Assembly: GCA_001899255.1 (NCBI GenBank)
Contig: MKVX01000013.1
Coordinates: 310,001 to 374,000 of the forward strand
Length of the DNA stretch: 64,000 nt
Source: Rhizobiales bacterium 62-47
Lineage (GTDB): Bacteria > Pseudomonadota > Alphaproteobacteria > Rhizobiales > Xanthobacteraceae
Direction of reading: 5' to 3'
Both the position numbers and the translations under genes were made by a program. Positions 54,138 to 61,718 of the stretch are shown piece by piece. How positions within the stretch are numbered: position 1 is the first letter of the stretch; each line of letters starts with the position of its first letter. The notes below the pieces were generated by a model. That model was not told the origin of the DNA, did not search any database, and was given only the letters and a program-made list of their open reading frames with translations.

Positions 54138-54611
54138 ATGCGCCGTGCAGTTCTGTTCGGTCTTGCTGTCGCAATGTTGAGCCCGGTCGCCGCGTCTGCC
54201 CAGCAGGCGCGCAGCGTGCAGATCGGCGTGCTGGAATGCCGCGGCGGCGCCAGCGTCGGCTTCATCGTTGGCTCGGTCACCAATCTCGGTTGTCTGCTGC
54301 ATTCCGAGGGGCGTCCGGACCAGCCGTATGTCGCCACCATCCGCAAGGTCGGCATCGATCTCGGCATCACCGAACAATCGTCGCTGGCGTGGGCGGTGTT
54401 CGCGCCGGTCGAACGCGCCGGTGTCGGCGATCTGTCCGGCAACTACGCCGGTGCGCAGGGCAGTGCGAATATCGGCGTCGGTCTCGGCGCCAACGTACTG
54501 GTGGGCGGCTCCGCGAATTCGATCGCCCTGCAGCCGCTCAGCATTCAGGGATCGACCGGGATCAGCGTCGCGGTCGGACTCGCGGGTCTCGAACTGCGCC
54601 CCGGCCGCTGA
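54138..54611 (+). CDS. DUF992 family exported protein (second of two)
   Basis: A 157-residue paralogue of the preceding gene: signal peptide (VLFGLAVAMLSPVAASA), IGVLECRGGASVGFIVGSVTNLGCLL with the same Cys pair, VATIRKVGIDLGITEQSSLAWAVFAP and GSANIGVGLGANVLVGGSANSIALQPLS. It lacks the basic tail of the first protein. Separated from it by a terminator. Function of the family is unknown. Confidence 0.87.
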   Translation: MRRAVLFGLAVAMLSPVAASAQQARSVQIGVLECRGGASVGFIVGSVTNLGCLLHSEGRPDQPYVATIRKVGIDLGITEQSSLAWAVFAPVERAGVGDLSGNYAGAQGSANIGVGLGANVLVGGSANSIALQPLSIQGSTGISVAVGLAGLELRPGR

Positions 54612-54731
54612 GGCGACGCGCCGTCACGTTTGATTTCGGCGCGCCAGTTCCCGCTTGCCAACCGCAATATCCCCTGAGACGATCAAGGCTGCCGACCCAA
54701 TCATGGGCCGAGCTCCAATCGGGAGGCGGCA

Positions 54732-56780
54732 ATGGGACATGACGTCAGAAGTCCCCGCGGTCCACGCTGCATTGCGCTCGTGGGCCCTTTTCAAAGCGGA
54801 AAAACCACACTGCTCGAAGCGATACTCGCCCGAACCGGCGCCATTGCGCGTGCCGGTAGCGTCGATGCCGGTACGGCAACCGGCGATGCAAGTCCTGAGG
54901 CCCGTGCGCACAAGATGGGCGTCAGCCTGACTGCGGCGACCACCAACTTCATGGGTGAGACCTATACGTTTCTCGATTGTCCGGGTTCGATCGAATTCGC
55001 CAACGACATGCGCGCCGCGTTGCCGGTGATCGATGCGGCCGTCGTCGTCTGCGAAGCAGAAGAACGCAAGCTGCCGCAGTTGCAGATCATCCTGCGCGAA
55101 CTTGAAGATTTGCGGATCCCGCGTTTCCTGTTTCTCAACAAGATCGACAAGGCCAGCAAGCGCATTCGCGAGACGCTGGCGACATTGCAGCCGGCATCGC
55201 GCATCCCGCTGGTGCTGCGGCAGATCCCGATCTGGAATGGCGAACTGATTGGCGGTTTCGTCGATCTCGCGCTGGAGCGCGCCTTCGTCTATCGCGAACA
55301 CATGGCGTCGGAAGTCATCGCCCTCGAGGGCGGCAATCTGGATCGCGAGAAGGATGCCCGCTTCTCGATGCTGGAAAAACTCGCCGATCACGACGATGCG
55401 CTGATGGAGCAATTGCTCGACGATATTCAGCCGCCGCGCGACGCGGTGTTCGACGATCTCGCGCGCGAATTGCGCGAGGGGCAGATCTGCCCGGTGCTGC
55501 TCGGCTCGGCCTTGCGTGAAAACGGCGTGCTGCGGTTGATGAAGGCGCTGCGCCACGAAGCGCCCGGCGTTGCCGAAACAGCAGCGCGGCTTGGTGTGGC
55601 AGCGGACAAGAACGCGCTCGCCTGCGTGTTCAAGACCACGCATCTGCAGCACGGCGGCAAGCTGTCGCTGGCGCGGGTGCTGGCGGGCAAGCTCGACGAC
55701 GGCGCGACGCTGCAATCGTCCGGTGGTGGCAGCGGGCGTGTGTCCGGCATCTTGGCGGCGAACGGCGCCAACGACAGCAAGCGCCCGGCTGCCGAAGCGG
55801 GTGAAGTGGTGGCGCTCGGCAAGCTCGACGGCATCAAGACCGGGGATACGTTGAGCACCGCGAAAACCGCGCCGTCGGCCCTGATCGCGCTGGCGCCGGC
55901 AGCGCCGGTGCTGGCGCTCGCATTGGCGGCGCCGGATCGCAAGGACGACGTCAAGCTCGGTCAGGCGCTGCAGCGTCTCACCGAGGAAGACCCGTCGCTG
56001 ACGGTGATCCATAACGCCGACAGCCACGAAATCGTACTGTGGGGACAGGGCGAGATGCATTTGCGCGTCGCGCTCGAACGCTTGCAGGATCGCTACGGCG
56101 TCAGCGCCAATTCGCACTCGCCGGCGATCGGCTATCAGGAGACCATCCGCAAGCCGATCACCCAGCGCGGCCGTCACAAAAAGCAATCCGGCGGTCACGG
56201 CCAGTTCGGTGACGTGGTGCTGGAGATCAAGCCGTTGCCGCGCGGCAGCGGTTTCGAATTCCACGAGAAGATTGTCGGCGGCGCGGTACCGAAGAACTAC
56301 ATCGGCGCCGTCGAGGAAGGCGTCAAGGACGGCATGCAACGCGGGCCGCTGGGCTTTCCGGTGATCGACGTGCAGGTGACGCTGACCGACGGTTCCTATC
56401 ACAGTGTCGATTCCTCCGATCAGGCATTCCGTACCGCGGCGCGCATCGGCGTCAGCGAGGCGTTGCCGCAATGCCAGCCGGTGCTGCTCGAACCGATCTA
56501 CCAGGTCGAGATCGTCTGCCCGACCGATGCGACCGCCAAGATCAACGCCATCCTCTCCGGACGGCGCGGGCAGATCCTTGGCTTCGATACCCGCGATGGC
56601 TGGAACGGCTGGGATTGCGTCCGTGCCTCGATGCCGGAATCCGAGATCGGCGACCTGATCGTCGAACTGCGCTCGGCGACGGCAGGCGCAGGCGGTTTCG
56701 CACGGCAATTCGAACGCATGGCCGAAGTCACCGGCCGCGCCGCCGATCAGATTGTTGCCGCGCATCGCGCGGCGGCATGA
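54732..56780 (+). CDS. elongation factor G-like GTPase (FusA2 type)
   Basis: A 682-residue protein with the EF-G architecture: GTPase domain with P-loop GPFQSGKTTLLEAI, G3 region LDCPGSIEF, NKID (G4), then domains II to V; LGKLDGIKTGDTL, YQETIRKPITQRGRHKKQSGGHGQFGDVVLEI and GFPVIDVQVTLTDGSYHSVDSSDQAF are strongly EF-G-like. In EF-G the G3 motif is DTPGH with a catalytic His; here it is Ser, so GTP hydrolysis may be slow or differently triggered. GGGAGG lies 7 nt before ATG 54732. Role unknown; the main fusA must lie elsewhere. Confidence 0.9.
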   Translation: MGHDVRSPRGPRCIALVGPFQSGKTTLLEAILARTGAIARAGSVDAGTATGDASPEARAHKMGVSLTAATTNFMGETYTFLDCPGSIEFANDMRAALPVIDAAVVVCEAEERKLPQLQIILRELEDLRIPRFLFLNKIDKASKRIRETLATLQPASRIPLVLRQIPIWNGELIGGFVDLALERAFVYREHMASEVIALEGGNLDREKDARFSMLEKLADHDDALMEQLLDDIQPPRDAVFDDLARELREGQICPVLLGSALRENGVLRLMKALRHEAPGVAETAARLGVAADKNALACVFKTTHLQHGGKLSLARVLAGKLDDGATLQSSGGGSGRVSGILAANGANDSKRPAAEAGEVVALGKLDGIKTGDTLSTAKTAPSALIALAPAAPVLALALAAPDRKDDVKLGQALQRLTEEDPSLTVIHNADSHEIVLWGQGEMHLRVALERLQDRYGVSANSHSPAIGYQETIRKPITQRGRHKKQSGGHGQFGDVVLEIKPLPRGSGFEFHEKIVGGAVPKNYIGAVEEGVKDGMQRGPLGFPVIDVQVTLTDGSYHSVDSSDQAFRTAARIGVSEALPQCQPVLLEPIYQVEIVCPTDATAKINAILSGRRGQILGFDTRDGWNGWDCVRASMPESEIGDLIVELRSATAGAGGFARQFERMAEVTGRAADQIVAAHRAAA

Positions 56781-56789
56781 GGCAGCGCC

Positions 56790-57281
56790 ATGATCGAGAC
56801 TCTTGGCCCAAGAGTCCTGATCATCGGCAACAGCGGATCGGGCAAGAGCACGCTCGCGCGCCAGTTAGCCATGCGCGCGAGCTTCCACACCACCGATCTC
56901 GATCGTATCCACTGGCTCGACAAGGTCGGTGCGCAGCGTGACGAGGTGCAGGCCAAGGACCTGGTCCGCGTCGCCGCGCGTAAGCCGCGCTGGATCATCG
57001 AAGGCGTCTTTGGCTGGCTGGCGGAAGTGGCGTTGCCGCGTGCGACGGCGCTGATCTGGCTCGACATGCCGTGGGAGGTGTGTTGCGCCGGGCTTGCGAC
57101 GCGTGGTCCGTGGCGTGAAGCCGCGCCCGAGGCATATGCGGAATTCCTGCAATGGGCGGAGGATTACTGGCATCGCACCACGCCCAGTTCATTCGCCGGT
57201 CATCTCGCATTGTTCGAGCGCTTTGACGGTTACAAATTGCGCCTGCATGACCGGTCCGAAGCGGCCGGCCTGATCAATTAG
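56790..57281 (+). CDS. P-loop AAA-type NTPase/kinase-like protein (FlaR-like)
   Basis: A 163-residue P-loop protein: RVLIIGNSGSGKSTLARQLAMRASFHTTDLDRIHWLDKVG carries the Walker A motif and resembles small nucleotide kinase-like proteins of the FlaR/topology-modulation type; WIIEGVFGWLAEVALPRATALIWLDMPWEVC follows. It lies 9 bp after the EF-G-like gene, so co-expression is likely. Biological function unknown. Confidence 0.8.
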   Translation: MIETLGPRVLIIGNSGSGKSTLARQLAMRASFHTTDLDRIHWLDKVGAQRDEVQAKDLVRVAARKPRWIIEGVFGWLAEVALPRATALIWLDMPWEVCCAGLATRGPWREAAPEAYAEFLQWAEDYWHRTTPSSFAGHLALFERFDGYKLRLHDRSEAAGLIN

Positions 57282-57305
57282 GAGCCATCGATGATCTCGA
57301 ATAAG

Positions 57306-57322
57306 TGATGTATTTTACATCA
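57306..57322. promoter_or_regulatory. perfect dyad operator-like site before the XRE gene
   Basis: TGATGTA (57306-57312) and TACATCA (57316-57322) are exact inverted copies with a 3-bp centre TTT. A related site, TGTATTATACATCA, is at 57330-57343, inside the promoter spacer. Both share TGTA-N3-TACA followed by TCA. Confidence 0.7.
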
Positions 57323-57351
57323 TTGTCATTGTATTATACATCAATTATAAT
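57323..57351 (+). promoter_or_regulatory. sigma-70-like promoter of the XRE gene
   Basis: TTGTCA (57323-57328), a 17-bp spacer and TATAAT (57346-57351): near-consensus spacing and sequence. It is embedded in about 60 bp of AT-rich DNA in an otherwise GC-rich genome. The second operator-like site lies within the spacer, so a bound protein would block RNA polymerase. Confidence 0.75.
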
Positions 57352-57373
57352 ACTTGAAGATGGAACTCTGGCA

Positions 57374-57640
57374 TTGATCACCTCATTCCAGATGCGGGCA
57401 GCGCGGGCGCTGCTCGGTATCGATCAGAAGACACTGGCGGATCTCGCGGGAGTTTCGCTGCCGACGATCCAGCGCATGGAAGCCAGTGAGGGCAACGTGC
57501 GCGGCGTCGTCGAGTCGCTGACCAAGGTGGTCGAGGCCTTGAATCGCGCGGGCGTGGACCTAATCGGTGAACATGCGCGGAGCGATGACGGCGGGCGCGG
57601 TGTGCGTCTGAAGCAGCCGGGACCGCCGCCGCGCGTCTGA
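57374..57640 (+). CDS. XRE-family helix-turn-helix regulator
   Basis: An 88-residue Cro/CI-type DNA-binding protein: RAARALLGIDQKTLADLAGVSLPTIQRMEASEGNVRGVVESLTKVVEALNRAGVDLIG contains the HTH (QKTLADLAGVSLPTIQRMEAS). I take TTG 57374 (ITSFQMRAARALLG follows), with GGAA about 9 nt upstream, as start; ATG 57392 is an alternative that gives a shorter N-terminus. The leader would be only about 15 nt long after the promoter above. It precedes a SulP gene by 56 bp; autoregulation through the dyads is inferred. Confidence 0.85.
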   Translation: MITSFQMRAARALLGIDQKTLADLAGVSLPTIQRMEASEGNVRGVVESLTKVVEALNRAGVDLIGEHARSDDGGRGVRLKQPGPPPRV

Positions 57641-57696
57641 CCATTGCACCGTTGAGCCGGCTCGCGTCGTTTCGTCCGAAGGGGCGAGGAGCAACG

Positions 57697-59445
57697 ATGG
57701 CCACGGCACGTTCGAAAATAGCGCAACCGCGCACGGCGAGTTTTGCCGAACTGTTCACGCCCAAACTGATTACGGTCTTGCGCGAAGGCTACGGCGCCGG
57801 CGACCTGCGTGCCGATGTCATCGCCGGATTGACGGTCGCCATCGTCGCGTTGCCGCTATCGATGGCGATTGCCATTGCATCCGGCGTCACGCCGGATCGC
57901 GGTCTGTACACCGCCATCGTCGGCGGCTTCTGCGTCTCGCTGTTCGGTGGCAGCCGCTTTCAAGTCGGCGGACCGGCGGGCGCCTTCATCGTGCTGGTGG
58001 CGCTGACGGTGGAGCGCCACGGCGTCGATGGCGTCATCCTCGCGACGATGATGGCCGGTGCGTTCCTGATCGCCGCCGGTTTGCTGCGGCTCGGCACCTA
58101 CATCAAGTTCATTCCCTATCCGGTGACGGTGGGCTTCACCGCCGGCATCGCCGTCATCATCTTCGCCAGCCAGTTGCACGATTTGTTCGGCATCACCTTG
58201 CCTGGCAAGGAGCCGAGCGAACTGCTGCCGAAGCTCGAGGCGCTGGGCCGTGCGGTCGGCAGCATCAACATGGCGGCAACATTGCTGGCGGCGATCACCA
58301 TCGCGGTGATGGTTGTGCTGAAGAAACTGCGGCCGGGCTGGCCGGGCATTTTGATCGGTGTCGCTGCCGCAACCGTTGCCGCATGGGCGCTGGCGTTGCC
58401 GGTGGAGACCATCGGCTCGCGCTTCGGCGGCATTCCCGACACGCTGCCCTTGCCGGCGCTGCCGGCATTTTCCTTCGCCAAGATGCAGGCTGTGCTGCCG
58501 GACGCGGTGGCGTTCGCGTTGCTGGCCTCGATCGAATCCCTGCTTTCGGCGGTGGTGGCCGATGGCATGACGGGGCGGCGGCATCGGTCGAACTGCGAGC
58601 TGGTGGCGCAAGGCGTTGCCAATATCGCCTCGCCATTGTTCGGCGGCATCTGCGTCACCGGGCTGATTGCCCGCACCGCGACCAACGTGCGCGCCGGTGC
58701 GCGCGGGCCGATTGCCGGCATGATGCATTCGGCGTTCCTGCTGCTGTTCATGCTGATCGCCGCGCCGCTGGCGAGCTACATCCCGCTGTCCTCGCTGGCG
58801 GCGGTGCTCGTCGTCGTGGCGTGGACGATGGCGGAGAAGCAGGAGTTCTGGACGTTGCTGCGCTCGTCGTGGGGCGACGCCACGGTGCTGCTCGCCACCT
58901 TCCTGCTCACGGTGTTTCGCGATCTTACCGAAGGCATCCTGGTCGGGTTCGCGCTGGGCGCGGTGCTGTTCATCCATCGCATGGCGGAGGCCACCGGCAT
59001 CGAGGCGGGTCTGCCGATTGCCGCCGACGACCGCGCCGACGACGCCAACGGCGCGCGCGTGCCGTACGACTCTCGTCTGGCGACCGACCCCGATGTCGTC
59101 GTCTATCGCATCACAGGAGCGTTCTTCTTCGGCGCGGCATCGACCGTGGGTGCCGTGCTCGATAGCATCGCCGACCGGCACAAGGCTTTCATCATCGATT
59201 TCGCTGCGGTGCCGTTGCTGGATTCCACCGCGGCCAACGCCATGCATCGCATGGCGTTGAAGGCCAAGCGGCAGGGTGTGCGGCTGTTCATCACCGGCGC
59301 GTCGCCGGCGGTGCGACGCACACTCTTGACCTACGGCGTACGGCCGCCGCTGGCGAAATACCGCGAGAGCATTTCGCGCGCGGTCGCTGACGTCAAGTCA
59401 GCCATGGCCCCCGCACAGACATCCAACGTGACGGCCTTGCGCTGA
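57697..59445 (+). CDS. SulP family anion transporter
   Basis: A 582-residue inner-membrane protein with 10-14 hydrophobic helices: GDLRADVIAGLTVAIVALPLSMAIAIASGVTPDRGLYTAIVGGF is the SLC26/SulP signature, followed by GGPAGAFIVLVA and a C-terminal STAS domain (VVVYRITGAFFFGAASTVGAVLDSI, IIDFAAVPLLDSTAANAMHRMA). Typical substrates are sulfate, bicarbonate or dicarboxylates. GAGGAG precedes ATG 57697. Regulation by the adjacent XRE protein is suggested by gene order. Confidence 0.93.
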   Translation: MATARSKIAQPRTASFAELFTPKLITVLREGYGAGDLRADVIAGLTVAIVALPLSMAIAIASGVTPDRGLYTAIVGGFCVSLFGGSRFQVGGPAGAFIVLVALTVERHGVDGVILATMMAGAFLIAAGLLRLGTYIKFIPYPVTVGFTAGIAVIIFASQLHDLFGITLPGKEPSELLPKLEALGRAVGSINMAATLLAAITIAVMVVLKKLRPGWPGILIGVAAATVAAWALALPVETIGSRFGGIPDTLPLPALPAFSFAKMQAVLPDAVAFALLASIESLLSAVVADGMTGRRHRSNCELVAQGVANIASPLFGGICVTGLIARTATNVRAGARGPIAGMMHSAFLLLFMLIAAPLASYIPLSSLAAVLVVVAWTMAEKQEFWTLLRSSWGDATVLLATFLLTVFRDLTEGILVGFALGAVLFIHRMAEATGIEAGLPIAADDRADDANGARVPYDSRLATDPDVVVYRITGAFFFGAASTVGAVLDSIADRHKAFIIDFAAVPLLDSTAANAMHRMALKAKRQGVRLFITGASPAVRRTLLTYGVRPPLAKYRESISRAVADVKSAMAPAQTSNVTALR

Positions 59446-59524
59446 AGCTTCGGCGCTGAATAAGCTTCCGCCACGCTGTCGAATCTCCGCGACGGCGGCA
59501 CGTTCCGCGGGGGCAGTTCCGAGG

Positions 59525-60184
59525 ATGTTGGATTCGCGCAGCAATATTGCGCTGGCGTGCACATTGAGCGCGCTGGCCGGTTATGTCGACGGCATCGGCT
59601 TTATTCATCTCGGCGGGCTGTTCGTGTCGTTCATGAGCGGCAACTCGACCCGGCTCGGCGTCAGCCTGGCCGATGGCGACTGGTTCAATTCGCTCGAGGC
59701 GCTGGGCTTGATCGCGGTGTTCGTCGTTGGCGCCGCCATCGGCAGCCTGATCGTGCGCAGCCGCAGCCCGTATTGTCAGGCCGCGATCCTTTTTGTTGAA
59801 GGGGTGCTGTTGTGCGCGGCCGTCGTCCTGAATCATATCGGCCACTCCGGCGTAGCCATCGCCGTCATCGTCGTGGCGATGGGCCTGGAAAATACCGTGT
59901 TTCAGATCGACGGCAGCTCCGGTCTCGGCCTGACCTATATGACCGGCGCGCTGGTCAAGGTCGGCCAGTTTGTCGCCGTCGCCCTGACCGGCGGCGATCG
60001 CTGGGGGTGGATGCCGAATCTGCTGCTGTGGGCCGCGCTGGTGGTCGGCGCCGTGCTCGGCGCGCTGGCCTATCATCGCAGCGGTCTGGATGCGATCTGG
60101 TTTGCCGCGGCGCTGTCCCTGGCATTGAGCGCGATCCTGACCGCAGCGACGGCGCGGGCGGTGCGCCGCGGCAATGGCGATTGA
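59525..60184 (+). CDS. DUF1275 (YoaK) family membrane protein
   Basis: A 219-residue inner-membrane protein with about six helices. Signature of the family: LAGYVDGIGFIHLGGLFVSFMSGNSTRLG at the N-terminus and GLENTVFQIDGSSGLGLTYMTGALVKVGQFVA in the middle. Its function is unknown in most bacteria. It lies 79 bp after the SulP gene and 65 bp before aroE. Confidence 0.9.
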   Translation: MLDSRSNIALACTLSALAGYVDGIGFIHLGGLFVSFMSGNSTRLGVSLADGDWFNSLEALGLIAVFVVGAAIGSLIVRSRSPYCQAAILFVEGVLLCAAVVLNHIGHSGVAIAVIVVAMGLENTVFQIDGSSGLGLTYMTGALVKVGQFVAVALTGGDRWGWMPNLLLWAALVVGAVLGALAYHRSGLDAIWFAAALSLALSAILTAATARAVRRGNGD

Positions 60185-60249
60185 CAAGCGATCCCGGTCG
60201 CGTGATGTGATCGGCAACCTTGATCGCAGCCGGATACCTGAACCCGACC

Positions 60250-61095
60250 ATGAGCAAAACGCGCGCATCCTGTCTGATCGGCTGGCCGGCGGCGCATTCG
60301 CGCTCGCCGCTGATTCACCATTATTGGTTGCGGCAATTCGGCATCGACGGCGGTTACAGCATCGAGGCGATCCCGCCGGAAGGCTTCGCCGAATTCGTAC
60401 TGCATCTGTCGGCGCATGGCTTCGTCGGCGCGAACGTCACCATTCCGCACAAGGAGCGTGCACTGGCGCTGACCGTGCCGGACGAGCGCGCCCGCGCCGT
60501 CGGCGCCGCCAATACGCTGTGGTACGACGGCGATACGTTGCGCTCGACCAATACCGACATCGAAGGCTTCATCAACAATCTCGATGCCTGCGCGCCGGGA
60601 TGGGACAGCGCCGAGGATGCGCTGGTGCTCGGAGCGGGCGGTTCATCGCGCGCGGTGGTGTTCGGCTTGCTGGAGCGTGGCGTCAAGCGCGTCCATCTCG
60701 CCAATCGCACCATCGGCCGGGCGCAAGCGCTCGCCGATCAGTTCGGCGCCAGAGTGCTGCCGCTGGCGTGGGCGCAGATCGATGACGTGCTGCCGCGCGC
60801 GGGGTTGCTGGTCAACACCACCTCGCTCGGCATGAAGGGCCAGCCGCCGCTGGCCATCGATGTCGGCCGGCTGCCGCCGCAGGCGACGGTGGCCGATCTG
60901 GTGTACGTGCCGCTGGAGACCTATCTACTGCGCACCGCGCGTGCCCGCGGGCTGCGCACCGCCGACGGTCTCGGCATGCTGTTGCATCAGGCGGTGCGCG
61001 GATTCGAACTGTGGTTCGGCCGGCGGCCGCAAGTCACGCCGGAATTGCGGGCCTTGGTCGAGGCCGATCTGCAGCCGCCGCCGACGTCTGCCTGA
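60250..61095 (+). CDS. aroE: shikimate dehydrogenase
   Basis: Reduces 3-dehydroshikimate to shikimate with NADPH, in aromatic amino-acid synthesis. The 281-residue product shows GWPAAHSRSPLIHHYWLRQFGI, catalytic Lys in GANVTIPHKERAL, Asp in RSTNTDIEGFINNL, and the dinucleotide-binding VLGAGGSSRAVVFGLL. ATG 60250 (MSKTRASCLIG) is the first Met of the conserved region. Confidence 0.94.
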   Translation: MSKTRASCLIGWPAAHSRSPLIHHYWLRQFGIDGGYSIEAIPPEGFAEFVLHLSAHGFVGANVTIPHKERALALTVPDERARAVGAANTLWYDGDTLRSTNTDIEGFINNLDACAPGWDSAEDALVLGAGGSSRAVVFGLLERGVKRVHLANRTIGRAQALADQFGARVLPLAWAQIDDVLPRAGLLVNTTSLGMKGQPPLAIDVGRLPPQATVADLVYVPLETYLLRTARARGLRTADGLGMLLHQAVRGFELWFGRRPQVTPELRALVEADLQPPPTSA

Positions 61096-61152
61096 ATGCG
61101 GAGACGGGCTCGATGGCTGCCGCGTAGCCGTGGAGCATCGTGCGCCACGCAC

Positions 61153-61167
61153 TTATAAGCATTCTAA
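61153..61167. promoter_or_regulatory. candidate Irr (ICE-like) site before feoAB
   Basis: TTATAA-GCA-TTCTAA: the right arm is exact and the left differs in one base from the inverted-repeat form TTAGAA-N3-TTCTAA of the rhizobial iron control element. It lies 66 bp upstream of feoA, in a short AT-rich stretch. Assignment to Irr is from motif likeness only. Confidence 0.45.
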
Positions 61168-61232
61168 TCTGAAGGCTTCAAAGCTGTTTGTCTTGACCGC
61201 AACGGGCGTATGGTCCAGTTCAACAGGCTATC

Positions 61233-61541
61233 ATGTCATCCGATGCCAGCTCAATGAATGGACACAAAACCTTGGCGCACGCCAACGGCGCTGCGTCGCC
61301 GCTCGGGTTAGCCCAGCGTGGCTTCGCCGGCCTTATCAAGGCAATCGCGGTCGGTCGCGGTCATCTTGGTATCTCCGCTGCCGAGATCGAGCGGCGGCTG
61401 CTCGAGCTGGGCTTCGTCGAGGGGGCCGCGGTGCAGGTCCTGCACGAGGGGCCGGTCGGACGCGATCCGATCGCGGTGCGCGTCAACGGCACGACGATCG
61501 CGCTGCGGCGGCGCGAGGCGATGGCCATTCTGGTGGAGTAG
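61233..61541 (+). CDS. feoA: FeoA family iron transport protein
   Basis: A 102-residue protein with an SH3-like FeoA domain: RRLLELGFVEGAAVQVLHEGPVGRDPIAVRVNGTTIALRRREAMAILVE. It assists the ferrous iron channel FeoB, encoded 177 bp downstream. There is an N-terminal extension of about 40 residues beyond the usual FeoA; a shorter start may be used. Confidence 0.9.
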   Translation: MSSDASSMNGHKTLAHANGAASPLGLAQRGFAGLIKAIAVGRGHLGISAAEIERRLLELGFVEGAAVQVLHEGPVGRDPIAVRVNGTTIALRRREAMAILVE

Positions 61542-61718
61542 GCGTGACGTTCGCGGCGGATCCGGCGGCGAAAGCACCAAACGAATGTTACATGCAACAC
61601 CTCGCCCGTAACTTGACTTTCGCATGGGGCCCACGGTCCGGCATTGGCCGGGGTCATCACAGCGGCGAGATGATTTCTCTTGAATCGAGCCACGGATCGG
61701 CTGACCGGATTGACCAAT

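Noticed and set aside
54624-56765. 713-codon open frame opposite the EF-G-like gene
   Set aside because: It is the complement of a well-supported EF-G-like coding region and has no domain. Shadow frame.
57305-57373. Coding use of the AT-rich stretch as N-terminus of the XRE protein
   Set aside because: The sequence contains a near-consensus promoter and operator-like dyads, and the translation (MMYFTSLSLYY...) is unlike XRE N-termini; the TTG at 57374 is preferred.
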